A program made the translations under genes and the position numbers. The notes under the pieces are model-generated. The model was not told where the DNA came from. It saw nothing but the letters and a program-made list of their open reading frames with translations, and did no database searches. Source: Anaerolineae bacterium (lineage in GTDB: Bacteria > Chloroflexota > Anaerolineae > Caldilineales > Caldilineaceae). Taken from it: 64,000 nucleotides of DNA. This document shows, piece by piece, positions 1-7,986 of the stretch; position 1 is the stretch's first letter; each line of letters opens with the position of its first letter. The stretch spans positions 1 to 64,000 of the forward strand of contig JAUIHI010000023.1 of assembly GCA_030432295.1 (NCBI GenBank). The letters are read 5' to 3'.

Positions 1-1
1 G

Positions 2-154
2 TTGCCCCCTTATTGCTCAGACCTCAACCCGATTGAGCGCTTCTGGGGCTTTCTTAAAGAATGGGCCTGTGCCAACAAACTTTTCGCTTCCGTCTTGGAC
101 CTACTTGCTTCGGCCACCAACTGCCTTTCACAACCAAAACAATTTGCTTTCTGA
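2..154 (+). CDS. IS630-family transposase, C-terminal fragment (runs off window start)
   Basis: The reading frame entering from the left edge encodes a 50-residue C-terminal piece containing LPPYCSDLNPIERFWGFLKE. This is the hallmark end of the DDE domain of IS630/Tc1-like transposases, and the Glu in NPIERFW is the third catalytic acidic residue. The remainder of the gene lies outside the window, so it cannot be judged intact. The fragment is AT-rich compared with the following genes, which fits an inserted element. It ends at a TGA just before the terminal-repeat-like sequences at 166-299. Confidence 0.8.
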   Translation: MPPYCSDLNPIERFWGFLKEWACANKLFASVLDLLASATNCLSQPKQFAF

Positions 155-165
155 TGACCGCTTCT

Positions 166-299
166 TATTTCTAAAAACTTAGTTGGTTTTACTTAAGTAA
201 AGTCAAGAATGTTTTTAGACTTCAATCCGTATCCGTTTGCGGCCACTTTGCCCGGAACAGATGCGAATCTATTTCCAAAAACTTAGCTGACTTTACTTA
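166..299. repeat. IS terminal-repeat-like sequences, three related copies
   Basis: A roughly 30 bp sequence at 166-195 recurs in direct orientation at 270-299 with 26 of 30 positions identical; both contain AAAAACTTAG followed by TTTACTTA. A third, inverted copy occupies about 196-219, so 170-178 and 211-219 pair as TCTAAAAAC/GTTTTTAGA around a central ACTTAAGT palindrome. This looks like the right end of the IS630-type element plus extra copies left by earlier insertions or partial duplications. The promoter of the next gene may lie inside it. Confidence 0.6.
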
Positions 300-307
300 C
301 ACATAAG

Positions 308-1534
308 GTGTCACCCGTGGATTGGCTTCTGACAAACGTTCGCCTCCCCGACAAAATTGGTTTGGTGGACATCGCCATCGCCGACGGACGTATCTCGCAG
401 ATCGGCCTCTCGATCCCCGACGCCGCGGCCCAGCGCTGGGATGCAGGCGGACGCATCGTTCTGCCCGGTCTGGTCGAACCCCACGTCCATCTGGACAAGA
501 CGTATCTGAACAGCAGCGGCCATTTCCCCAACCGCAGCGGCACACTCCTGGAAGCCATCGACATCTGGCGGGCGGCGAAAAAGCAGCGCAGCCTGGCCGA
601 CGTGCAGACAGCCGTGCGCCGTGCGTTGCGCGCGGCCATCGCCCACGGCGTCACCGCCATGCGCTCCCACGTGGACACGGAAGAGATGGACGATCTGGAA
701 ACCCTGGCCGCCATTCTGGACGTGCGGGAGGAGTTCCGCCACGCTATCGACCTGCAAATCGTGGCGTTGGCTTTTGCCGGAACCTCGCCGATTATCGACC
801 GCATAATGGCCGACGCCCTGGCCCTGGGCGCGGATTTGGTGGGCGGCGCGCCCGCGCTGGTCCCGGACCCAGTGGCCAGTCTGGACACAATCTTCGCCCT
901 GGCCGAGCGCACGGGCAAACCGATTGATCTGCACATCGACGAGACCGAAGACCCGGCCAGCCGCACCCTTTTGACCCTGGCCGAAATGACAATCGCCGCG
1001 GGGATGCAGGGGCAGGTGACCGCCGGCCACTGCTGTTCCCTGGCTTTTATGGACGATCAGGAGGCGGGCAAAGTCATCGAGCGGGTGGCCGCGGCGGGAA
1101 TCAGTATTGTGACTTTGCCTTCCTGCAATCTGGTGCTGATGGGCCGGGGAATGCAGCCACCGCCCAGGGGTGTGACGCGGGTGAAGGAACTGCTGGCAGC
1201 AGGGGTGAATGTCAGCGCCGGATCGGACAATGTGCAGGACCCCTTCAATCCCTTCGGCGACTACGACCCGTTGCGTTCGGCCCAACTCGCCGCCCACACC
1301 GCCCACTTGACCGGTGCGGACCAACTGACCGCCTGTCGGGAGATGGTGACGAGCCGGGCCGCGGCAGCGCTGGGGTTGGACGGTTACGGGCTGCGGGTGA
1401 GCGCGCCCGCGGATTTAGTGGTGCTGGACGCCTTTGACCCGCAGGAGGCGGTCACTGCGCCGCCGCCCCGGCTGGCGACTTTCAAAAACGGGCGACTGAT
1501 CGTCCGCACACAGACGGAGCAAAAATGGAATTAA
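308..1534 (+). CDS. Cytosine-deaminase-like amidohydrolase (metal-dependent, apparently intact)
   Basis: This 408-aa protein belongs to the amidohydrolase superfamily, in the branch with cytosine deaminase and AtzC-type N-alkyl-ammelide hydrolases. It should hydrolyse a C-N bond on a cyclic or amidine-like substrate. All expected metal and catalytic positions are visible: H59-V-H61 (PHVHLDKT), H209 and E212 in LHIDETED, H241 in GHCCSL, and D307 in SAGSDNVQDPFNPFG. The start is GTG at 308 with only a weak ribosome site; a GTG at 317 is an alternative. The gene overlaps the next, paralogous gene by 10 nt, so the two are co-translated. The true substrate cannot be read from sequence. Confidence 0.85.
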   Translation: MSPVDWLLTNVRLPDKIGLVDIAIADGRISQIGLSIPDAAAQRWDAGGRIVLPGLVEPHVHLDKTYLNSSGHFPNRSGTLLEAIDIWRAAKKQRSLADVQTAVRRALRAAIAHGVTAMRSHVDTEEMDDLETLAAILDVREEFRHAIDLQIVALAFAGTSPIIDRIMADALALGADLVGGAPALVPDPVASLDTIFALAERTGKPIDLHIDETEDPASRTLLTLAEMTIAAGMQGQVTAGHCCSLAFMDDQEAGKVIERVAAAGISIVTLPSCNLVLMGRGMQPPPRGVTRVKELLAAGVNVSAGSDNVQDPFNPFGDYDPLRSAQLAAHTAHLTGADQLTACREMVTSRAAAALGLDGYGLRVSAPADLVVLDAFDPQEAVTAPPPRLATFKNGRLIVRTQTEQKWN

Positions 1535-2766
1535 TCCTGCGCAATGCCCAAATCCACAACGGGCCGCGGGTGGACATCGCCATCGACGGCGGGAAAATCG
1601 CGGCCATCGAATCCCACATCCCCGCCACTGCACAAAACGAAATTGACGCGGACGGGCGGCTGACGATCCCCGCTTTTGTCAACAGCCAGTTGCACGCCTG
1701 CAAATCTTTCTGGCGGCGGCTGCTGGCCCAACTGCCGCCAGAAGTCCAGGTATTGCCCCCCTTCCAGGCCGCGGCCCACGTCAAACGGCTCTACACCGCC
1801 GACGAAGTTTTCAGCCGGGTGGATGAGGTGATGCAGCTTGCCATCCGCCACGGAACCTGCGCCATCCGCCTCTTCGCCGATGTGGACGGGGACGGCGGTC
1901 TGGCTCCAGTGGAGGCTCTGCTGCGCCTGCGGGAGAAGTACCGGGAGTGGCTGACGGTGCAGGTCGTCGCCTTCCCCCAGGACGGTTTCGCCACGCCAGA
2001 GACGGAAAAGCTGATGCGCCAGGCGTTGGAGATGGGCGCGGATTTGTTGGGGGGCATCCCCTGGATTGAGGCGGGGACGGCGGCCCAGCAGCATCACACC
2101 GAGCGCTGCTTTGCCCTGGCCCAGGAATACGACCGGGACCTGCACTTCGTCTGCGACGACATCGCCGACCCGGCTTCCCGTTCCCTGGAAATGGTGGCCC
2201 GGCAGACGCTGGCGACAGGCTGGCAGGGACGGGTAGCCGCGACCCAATGCGCGGCCCTGGCCTTCTACGACGACGCCTACGCAGCGCAGGTCATCGGGCT
2301 GGTGAAGGAGGCGGGGATGACAATTCTGAGCAACAGCCACGTCTCCCTCATCGCCACCGAATTCCCGGAGCGCCAGCCCTGGCCCCGCAGCATCACCCGT
2401 GTGCGGGAACTGCTGGAGGCGGGCGTGCCTGTGGCCTGCGGCCAGGACGACATCGACAATTGGTTCTACCCCTTTGGCCGCAACGATCTGCTGGAGGTGG
2501 CCCAGTTTATGGCCCACAACGGGCGCTTCGCCTGGAACGGGGAGGTGGACCGGGTGCTGCCGATGGTCACATCCACCCCGGCCCGACTGCTGGGGCTGGA
2601 CGATTACGGGCTGTCTGTCGGTGCGGCGGCCAATCTGCTGGTGCTGGACGCGCCGGACTGGCACAGTGCAATTCAGTTTCAGGCGGAAAAACAGGTGGTG
2701 ATTCTGCGCGGACAGGTGGCATCCGCGGCCCAACGCATTGTGGCTACGGCCGGAAAACTGCGGTGA
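1525..2766 (+). CDS. Amidohydrolase-superfamily paralogue with degenerate metal site
   Basis: This 413-aa protein aligns end to end with the preceding gene product and keeps the fold signatures (PAFVNSQLHACKS, DDIADPASRSLE, DDIDNWFYPFGRND). At the catalytic positions, however, it has Q55-L-H57 instead of HxH, V209 instead of the third His, D212 instead of the catalytic Glu, and Q241 instead of the fourth His; the Asp (D308) remains. Known cytosine-deaminase-like enzymes need these residues to hold the metal. The protein may be a non-catalytic partner of the upstream enzyme or use altered chemistry. The open reading frame is intact and codon usage is like its neighbour, so it is not an obvious pseudogene. 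Translation starts at ATG 1525 inside the end of the upstream gene. Confidence 0.8.
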   Translation: MELILRNAQIHNGPRVDIAIDGGKIAAIESHIPATAQNEIDADGRLTIPAFVNSQLHACKSFWRRLLAQLPPEVQVLPPFQAAAHVKRLYTADEVFSRVDEVMQLAIRHGTCAIRLFADVDGDGGLAPVEALLRLREKYREWLTVQVVAFPQDGFATPETEKLMRQALEMGADLLGGIPWIEAGTAAQQHHTERCFALAQEYDRDLHFVCDDIADPASRSLEMVARQTLATGWQGRVAATQCAALAFYDDAYAAQVIGLVKEAGMTILSNSHVSLIATEFPERQPWPRSITRVRELLEAGVPVACGQDDIDNWFYPFGRNDLLEVAQFMAHNGRFAWNGEVDRVLPMVTSTPARLLGLDDYGLSVGAAANLLVLDAPDWHSAIQFQAEKQVVILRGQVASAAQRIVATAGKLR

Positions 2767-2768
2767 TG

Positions 2769-2903
2769 TGTATTGGTCAACGACATCGTGAAGTGTTGAA
2801 TTTCAACGCAAAGATGCAAAGACGCAAAGCTGTTCTCTGCGTCTCCCCGTCTCTGCGACTCTGCGACTCTGCGTTAAAGTTCAATATCTTCCTGACCGGT
2901 ACA
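2769..2903. repeat. MITE-like interspersed repeat, copy 1
   Basis: A 135-bp element is bounded by TGTATTGGTCA (2769-2779) and TGACCGGTACA (2893-2903), which are inverted copies of each other at 9 of 11 positions. Inside, arms built from AACGCAAAG/GCAAAGACGCAAAG words pair imperfectly with CTCTGCGACTCTGCGTT. The same ends and core recur at 9102-9212 and partly at 11565-11690. It carries no gene. Confidence 0.7.
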
Positions 2904-2953
2904 AAAACTGCGATCGTGACCACAACGGCTCGTTCAATTTTCAAAAAGATTTC

Positions 2954-2982
2954 TTGACAAAGCACCCCACCCAATGTATCTT
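2954..2982 (+). promoter_or_regulatory. Promoter of the mazEF-like pair
   Basis: TTGACA at 2954-2959 is a perfect -35 hexamer. TATCTT at 2977-2982 follows after 17 bp and is a plausible -10. The toxin-antitoxin start codon is 36 bp downstream of the -10. Confidence 0.65.
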
Positions 2983-2997
2983 CTATGTAGATACATT
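2973..2997. promoter_or_regulatory. Palindromic operator overlapping the mazEF-like -10 region
   Basis: AATGTATC (2973-2980) and GATACATT (2990-2997) form a perfect 8-bp inverted repeat with a 9-bp spacer across the -10 box. MazE/AbrB-type antitoxins autorepress through palindromes at this position, so this is the likely MazE or MazEF binding site. Confidence 0.6.
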
Positions 2998-3017
2998 TTT
3001 CTTTCCAGGAGGATGCG

Positions 3018-3260
3018 ATGCAAACAAAAGTTCAGATGTGGGGCAACAGTTTGGCCCTGCGGATTCCCAAGTCCTTCGCCGTCGAAATCGGTCTGGAAAA
3101 CGATACAGCCGTCGATCTGACGCTTGTGGATGGGAATTTGATGATGAAGCCTCTGCGCCCTTCCCAGTTTACATTGGATGAACTTCTGGCAGGTATCACC
3201 GAGCAAAATCTGCACGGGGAGATCGACAGCGGCGAACCGGTTGGGAAGGAGGTCTGGTGA
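3018..3260 (+). CDS. mazE: MazE-like antitoxin (AbrB/SpoVT fold)
   Basis: This 80-aa protein has the N-terminal AbrB/MazE DNA-binding motif (VQMWGNSLALRIPKSFA) and an acidic C-terminal tail (TEQNLHGEIDSGE), which in the family wraps around and neutralises MazF. An AGGAGG ribosome site at 3007-3012 fixes the ATG at 3018. It precedes and overlaps the toxin gene by one base, the normal order for this type II toxin-antitoxin family. It probably represses its own promoter through the palindrome at 2973-2997. Confidence 0.9.
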   Translation: MQTKVQMWGNSLALRIPKSFAVEIGLENDTAVDLTLVDGNLMMKPLRPSQFTLDELLAGITEQNLHGEIDSGEPVGKEVW

Positions 3261-3592
3261 TGGCCTATATCCCCGACCGGGGCGACGCCGTATGGATTCA
3301 ATTCAACCCCCAAGCCGGACACGAACAGGCGGGCCACCGACCTGCTCTCGTCCTTTCACCCGCCGCTTATAACGGGCGGGTAGGGCTGGCTATCCTCTGC
3401 CCGATCACAACCCAAGTGAAGGGGTATCCATTCGAGGTGCAGATTCCCGACGGCCTGGCAGCCACGGGTGTCGTACTCGCCGATCAGATCAAAAATCTGG
3501 ATTGGCGGGCGCGCAAGTCTTCATTTCTCTGCAAATTGCCTGAAGAAACAGTCGAAGAAGTCGCTCAGAAATTGTCGGCGCTGCTCTTCTGA
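3260..3592 (+). CDS. mazF: MazF-like endoribonuclease toxin
   Basis: The 110-aa product matches the PemK/MazF fold: YIPDRGDAVWIQFNPQAGHE at the N-terminus, HRPALVLSPAAYN, and the central VGLAILCPITTQVKGYPFEV. MazF proteins cleave single-stranded RNA at short sequences and arrest growth when not bound by MazE. The ATG at 3260 overlaps the antitoxin TGA (TGATG), which implies translational coupling; a GTG at 3257 is possible. Length is normal and no inactivating change is visible. The cleavage motif cannot be predicted from sequence alone. Confidence 0.9.
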   Translation: MAYIPDRGDAVWIQFNPQAGHEQAGHRPALVLSPAAYNGRVGLAILCPITTQVKGYPFEVQIPDGLAATGVVLADQIKNLDWRARKSSFLCKLPEETVEEVAQKLSALLF

Positions 3593-3638
3593 TGCACGAC
3601 TTGACCAGCTTTCCCCACTCCTGCGAAAGTGTAGACCT

Positions 3639-4808
3639 GTGAACCGTCCCCGCGCTGTCGACTTTCTTCTGCCCGCCAAAAGTTTCTACTTCCTCTACTT
3701 CGCGGCAGGCGCATCTCTCTTTCCTTTTCTGGTCCTCTTCTACCGTCAGCAGGGATTGAACGAAGGGGAGATCGGCCTGCTGGCGGGAATGCAGCCGTTG
3801 ATGACTCTGGCCGCGGCCTCCCTGTGGGGCGCGCTGGCGGACAGCACCCGCCAGCATCGGGTTTTGCTGCGTGTAGCACTGGTGGGGACAATTGCTTTTG
3901 CGTTGGTGCTTTCCCGCATGGGCAGCTTTGGCGGGCTGGTTCTGGTGGCTCTGGCCTATGCCTTCTTTATGGCCCCGATCATTCCACTGGTGGACAATTC
4001 TGTGCTGGAACTGCTGGGCGATCGTTCGGAACGTTACGGGCGCATCCGGCTGTGGGGCGCCATTGGCTGGGGGATCGCTGGCCCGGTGGTGGGGCGGCTG
4101 GTGGACTGGGGCGGACTGGGTTACTCCTTTTCCGTTTTCGCTCTGCTGCACCTGGGCGGTCTTCTCATCACTTTTGGTATGCCCATTGCCGAGAGCAGCC
4201 TGGGCGGCAGCTTTTGGACTGGTCTGCGCACACTGGCAACCAACCGGCGCTGGCCCATCTTTCTGGCAGTGATGTTTGTGGGCGGGATGGGTTCGGCGAC
4301 GGTCCACAACTTCCTCTTTCTCTATCTGGCAGACCTGAACGCCAGCGGCTGGACAATGGGTCTGTCACTCAGCGTAGCCACAGTCAGCGAAGTGGCCGTC
4401 TTCTTCTATGCCGAACGGCTGCTGGCCCGCTGGGGTACAGTACGGGTGATGGCCTTTTCTCTCGCAGTGCTGGCCCTGCGCCTGCTGGCATATTCGGTCA
4501 TCGACAGCCCAGGCTGGGTGCTGGTAGTGCAGTTGACCCACGGGCTGACATTCTCGGCCATGTGGGTGGCGGCGGTGGCCCACGCCAAAAAGCTGGCCCC
4601 GCCCGGCCTGGGCGCGACCGCGCAGGGATTGCTCAACGGCGTCTACTTCGGGGTGAGCGGGGCGGCGGGTGCGGCAGCCGGGGGCTATCTCTACCAGACC
4701 GTCGGCCCTTTTGCGATGTACCGCTGGGCTGCGATTTGGGTAGCAGTAGGGCTGGGGATTCTGGTGCTTTCCCGCTTGACGGCCAACCGCAGAAACCCAA
4801 GGCACTGA
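3639..4808 (+). CDS. MFS transporter (HcaT/NupG-like, MFS_1_like group)
   Basis: The protein of about 389 residues has some 12 hydrophobic segments beginning SFYFLYFAAGASLFPFLVLF. It shows the MFS loop pattern GLNEGEIGLLAGMQPL and, mid-protein, RYGRIRLWGAIGWGIAGPVVG, typical of the 3-phenylpropionate/nucleoside proton-symporter-like group. It should be a secondary carrier in the cytoplasmic membrane with unknown substrate. I chose GTG 3639 because the upstream extension of the frame overlaps mazF out of frame and is not membrane-like. No clear ribosome site is visible, so the start is uncertain. Confidence 0.8.
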   Translation: MNRPRAVDFLLPAKSFYFLYFAAGASLFPFLVLFYRQQGLNEGEIGLLAGMQPLMTLAAASLWGALADSTRQHRVLLRVALVGTIAFALVLSRMGSFGGLVLVALAYAFFMAPIIPLVDNSVLELLGDRSERYGRIRLWGAIGWGIAGPVVGRLVDWGGLGYSFSVFALLHLGGLLITFGMPIAESSLGGSFWTGLRTLATNRRWPIFLAVMFVGGMGSATVHNFLFLYLADLNASGWTMGLSLSVATVSEVAVFFYAERLLARWGTVRVMAFSLAVLALRLLAYSVIDSPGWVLVVQLTHGLTFSAMWVAAVAHAKKLAPPGLGATAQGLLNGVYFGVSGAAGAAAGGYLYQTVGPFAMYRWAAIWVAVGLGILVLSRLTANRRNPRH

Positions 4809-4956
4809 AACAGAACTGCGCGATTCCATTCTGCCCCAAAGTTGGCATCCCCTTCCCCCTGGCCTATAATCCATCTACTGTCCCTTCTGCTGAACGCCCC
4901 AATAGTGCCCCCGCAACGATTGGTTGTCCAGTTCGCGCACACAGATAAAGAGTGAA

Positions 4957-5445
4957 ATGGTAAAGAAAAAAAGGCCGGACAAGCCCAGCTTGCCCAGTTT
5001 GCCCGTCATCGGCTGGCGGGAATGGGTGGGCCTGCCCGATTTCGGAATCAGCGCCATCAAAGCCAAAGTCGATACGGGTGCGCGCTCGTCTTCCCTGCAC
5101 GCCTTTGATCTGCAAGCGTTTGAACGGGAGGGCGTGGCCTGGGTGCGCTTCAGCGTCCATCCTGTGCAGCGCAAAAATACGCCGACGATCCAACTGGAAG
5201 CGCCGGTACTCGAATACCGCTCCGTGCGCAGTTCCAGCGGCAGGGCTTCCCGACGACCGGTGGTGGTGACAAATGTGACGCTGCTCGGCGTCACCTGGCC
5301 TGTGGAATTGACCCTGGCCAGCCGGGACAAAATGGGCTTTCGGATGCTCCTGGGCCGGGAAGCCTTCCGGCGGCGCTTTCTGGTGGACGCGGGCAAGTCC
5401 TACTGTGGCGGCAAGCCCGTGCGCGAAAAAAAGCCGAGACAATAG
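4957..5445 (+). CDS. RimB/RloA-like retropepsin-type protease (PF05618 'ATP-dependent zinc protease' family)
   Basis: The 162-aa product contains VIGWREWVGLPDFGISAIKA followed by KVDTGARSSSLHAF. The DTGA motif is the active-site loop of retropepsin-like aspartic peptidases in this family, misnamed 'zinc protease'. Downstream are the family motifs RPVVVTNVTLLG and LTLASRDKMGFRMLLGREA. In gammaproteobacteria RimB trims the glutamate tail that RimK adds to ribosomal protein S6. It is followed by a RimK-like ligase and an AstE-like deacylase, which supports a shared add/remove cycle. ATG 4957 is preferred over the upstream TTG at 4924. Confidence 0.85.
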   Translation: MVKKKRPDKPSLPSLPVIGWREWVGLPDFGISAIKAKVDTGARSSSLHAFDLQAFEREGVAWVRFSVHPVQRKNTPTIQLEAPVLEYRSVRSSSGRASRRPVVVTNVTLLGVTWPVELTLASRDKMGFRMLLGREAFRRRFLVDAGKSYCGGKPVREKKPRQ

Positions 5446-5459
5446 CTGGACGCTGATAA

Positions 5460-5568
5460 ACGCAGATTCACGCGGATTTTGCCTCCGGATCAGCGGCTAT
5501 CCGCGTGAATCTGCGTCCAACTTTTTTATCTCTTATCCGCGTTCATCAGTGTTCATCAGTGGCTATTC
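5460..5568. repeat. Hairpin and 'TTCATCAGTG' word repeat between rimB-like and rimK-like genes
   Basis: Positions 5460-5477 and 5499-5516 form a perfect 18-bp inverted repeat (ACGCAGATTCACGCGGAT and its complement) around a 21-nt loop. It is followed by CGCGTTCATCAGTGTTCATC at about 5541-5560. Close copies of the second word occur, inverted, at 22948-22990 inside a gene, and of the first at 10651-10702 and 50125-50205. Confidence 0.75.
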
Positions 5569-5592
5569 TCCCAATAGCCGAAAGGATTCGAC

Positions 5593-6867
5593 ATGAAATT
5601 AGGCATTCTCTCGTGCAGCCCCAAGTGCTACAGCACCCGGCGTCTGCGCGAAGCCGCGCTGCAACGGGGACATAAGGTCACTGTGCTCAATACCCTCAAA
5701 TTTGCGATTGACCTGGAGGAGGGCGCGCCCGACCTCTTCTACAACCAGAAGCCGCTCTCCCACTACGACGCGGTGCTGCCCCGCATCGGCGCATCCATCA
5801 CCTACTACGGCACGGCAGTCGTGCGCCAGTTCGAGCAGATGGACGTCTTCTGCGCCAACTCCTCCGCGGGCATCACTAACTCGCGGGACAAACTGCGCAG
5901 CCTGCAAATTCTCAGCCGCCACCGCATCGGCATCCCCCAAACGACTTTTGTGCGGGACAAAAAGGATGTGCTGCCCGCTATCGAGCGGGTGGGCGGTGCG
6001 CCGGTCATCATCAAACTGCTGGAAGGAACCCAGGGCATCGGCGTCCTCCTGGCCGAGACGGTCAAATCCGCCGAGGCTATCATCGAACTGCTGCAAAGCC
6101 AGAAGCAGAACATTCTGATCCAGAAATTTGTCTCCGAAAGCAAAGGCCGGGACATCCGGGCTTTTGTGGTGGGCGATCAGGTGGTGGGGGCTATGCGGCG
6201 GGTGGCCCAGGGCCAGGAATTTCGCAGCAATGTGCACCGGGGCGGCATCGCCGAGCGGGTGGAACTGGACGACGTGTACCGGGAGACGGCTGTGCGCGCG
6301 GCCCAGATTATGGGGCTGCGGGTGGCCGGGGTGGACCTGTTGGAAGGCCGGGATGGGCCGCAGATTATGGAGGTCAATTCGTCGCCGGGGCTGGAAGGCA
6401 TCGAAGGCGCGACCCAACTGGACATCGCCGGGTCGATTATCGACTATCTGGCCGCCCAGGTGGATTTCCCGGAGATCGACCTGCGCCAGCGGCTGACGGT
6501 CAGCCGGGGCTACGGCGTGGCCGAAATTCACATTCCCGAAGGCTCCCAATACGTGGGCCAATCCATCGCTGAGTCCGGCCTGCGCGAAAAAGATATTGTC
6601 GCCCTGACCCTTTACCGGGGCACAGTTGTGATTCCCAACCCCCGCCCCCAGCGCCAGTTGGAAGCCGGGGATCGGCTGCTCTGCTTTGGCAAACTGGACC
6701 TGATGCGGGACCTGATCCCGGCCAAAGTGCGGCGCAATCGACGGATGACTGTCCAGGAGTTGCCCGACCTGCCTGTGGCCGAAGAAGCTCTGCGCGACGC
6801 CAACAGCGCAGCGGACGCACTTTCCCTGACGATTTCCCAGGAAGAAGACAATCTACGCTATGCCTGA
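5593..6867 (+). CDS. RimK-family ATP-grasp amino-acid ligase fused to RCK_C (TrkA-C) domain
   Basis: The 424-aa protein has a RimK N-terminal domain (MKLGILSCSPKCYSTRRL; YDAVLPRIGASITYYGTAVV). An ATP-grasp core covers about residues 90-285, with NSRDKLRSLQIL, KLLEGTQGIGV, QKFVSESKGRDIRAFVVG and IMEVNSSPGLEGIE. RimK enzymes attach glutamate to a protein C-terminus or make short glutamate polymers. Unlike E. coli RimK (about 300 aa), it continues with a TrkA-C/RCK_C-like domain at about 302-376 (EIHIPEGSQYVGQSIAE, LEAGDRLLCFG), a fold that often binds small nucleotides in ion channels and so may regulate the ligase. It overlaps the next gene by 8 nt. Confidence 0.88.
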   Translation: MKLGILSCSPKCYSTRRLREAALQRGHKVTVLNTLKFAIDLEEGAPDLFYNQKPLSHYDAVLPRIGASITYYGTAVVRQFEQMDVFCANSSAGITNSRDKLRSLQILSRHRIGIPQTTFVRDKKDVLPAIERVGGAPVIIKLLEGTQGIGVLLAETVKSAEAIIELLQSQKQNILIQKFVSESKGRDIRAFVVGDQVVGAMRRVAQGQEFRSNVHRGGIAERVELDDVYRETAVRAAQIMGLRVAGVDLLEGRDGPQIMEVNSSPGLEGIEGATQLDIAGSIIDYLAAQVDFPEIDLRQRLTVSRGYGVAEIHIPEGSQYVGQSIAESGLREKDIVALTLYRGTVVIPNPRPQRQLEAGDRLLCFGKLDLMRDLIPAKVRRNRRMTVQELPDLPVAEEALRDANSAADALSLTISQEEDNLRYA

Positions 6868-7948
6868 AGCCCGGCTTGAAACCCGCACACGCAAACCGAT
6901 CGACGAATGGTTCGGGGAAGAGATACCCCTGGGCGCGGCCAGGGATGTGTCGTTGGCTGTGGGCGAGAGCTACAGCGGAATGAATGTGCAGATTCCCATC
7001 CACATCCGCCGGGGTCCCGTAGACGGCCCGGTGGTCTTCGTCACCGCGGCCATCCACGGCGACGAGATCAACGGGACCGGGGCCATCCGCCAGTTGATTC
7101 TGGACCCGGAACTGCGCCTGCTGCGGGGGTCTCTGATTCTCGTGCCCGTGCTGAATCTGCTCGCCTTCGAGCGCCACTCCCGCTATCTGCCCGACCGCCG
7201 GGACCTGAACCGATCCTTCCCCGGATCGGCCAGCGGCAGCCAGGCCAGCCGCCTGGCCCACCGCATTTTCGACGAAATTGTCTGCCGCTCTGACTACGGC
7301 ATCGACCTGCACACAGCCGCGGTGCGCCGCACAAACTACCCGAATGTGCGGGCTGACCTGAGCAATCCCGCGGTGCGCGGTCTGGTCGAAGCCTTTGGCG
7401 CTGAATTGATCATCAACAAAAAGGGGCCAGCCGGCGCGTTCCGCCGCCAAGCCTGTCAGGCTGGCTGCCCGACGATTCTGATGGAAGGGGGGGAGGTCTG
7501 GAAGGTGGAGCCGGGCATCGCCGCCTCGGCCACCCGGGGCGTCAAGAATGTGTTGCGCAGTCTGGAAATGCTGGATAGCCCGGCTCAGAATCCCGGCTAT
7601 CAGGTGGTGATCGAAAAGTCCAAATGGGTGCGGGCAGAAGTGGGCGGCTTTTTGCAGTTCCACATCAAACCCGGCGATCTGATCGAAAAGGGTTATCCCG
7701 TCGCCACCAATACGACGCTGCTGGGCCAGGAGCGCAGCGTCCTCACCGCGCCCTTCAATGCGGTGGTGATCGGGATGACGACCCTGCCCGCCATCAGCCC
7801 CGGCGAACCGATCTGTCATCTGGGCAAGCTGCCCAAAGGATCCAAACCCGCGGCTCTGGGCCGTCTGCGCCAGGCAGCCAGTGGGTTGGAGCAACAGGTG
7901 TCAGATGAATTGGCCTCGAATGTGCTGGTAGTGGAACCGTCAGTATAA
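6860..7948 (+). CDS. Succinylglutamate desuccinylase/aspartoacylase-family zinc deacylase (M14-like)
   Basis: This 362-aa protein has the family's zinc site: VTAAIHGDEINGTGAI (His and Glu ligands), LPDRRDLNRSFPG (Arg/Asn substrate contacts) and GIDLHTAAVRRTNYPNVR (third ligand His). It ends with a C-terminal beta domain. AstE/AspA enzymes remove acyl groups from amino acids such as glutamate or aspartate; relatives beside RimK genes probably act on glutamate-containing conjugates. Its ATG at 6860 lies inside the rimK-like gene, so the two are translationally coupled. The exact substrate is unknown. Confidence 0.85.
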   Translation: MPEARLETRTRKPIDEWFGEEIPLGAARDVSLAVGESYSGMNVQIPIHIRRGPVDGPVVFVTAAIHGDEINGTGAIRQLILDPELRLLRGSLILVPVLNLLAFERHSRYLPDRRDLNRSFPGSASGSQASRLAHRIFDEIVCRSDYGIDLHTAAVRRTNYPNVRADLSNPAVRGLVEAFGAELIINKKGPAGAFRRQACQAGCPTILMEGGEVWKVEPGIAASATRGVKNVLRSLEMLDSPAQNPGYQVVIEKSKWVRAEVGGFLQFHIKPGDLIEKGYPVATNTTLLGQERSVLTAPFNAVVIGMTTLPAISPGEPICHLGKLPKGSKPAALGRLRQAASGLEQQVSDELASNVLVVEPSV

Positions 7949-7986
7949 CGCAAGTGAACAGCTTGTGCCCTCCGCATCTACGCCGT

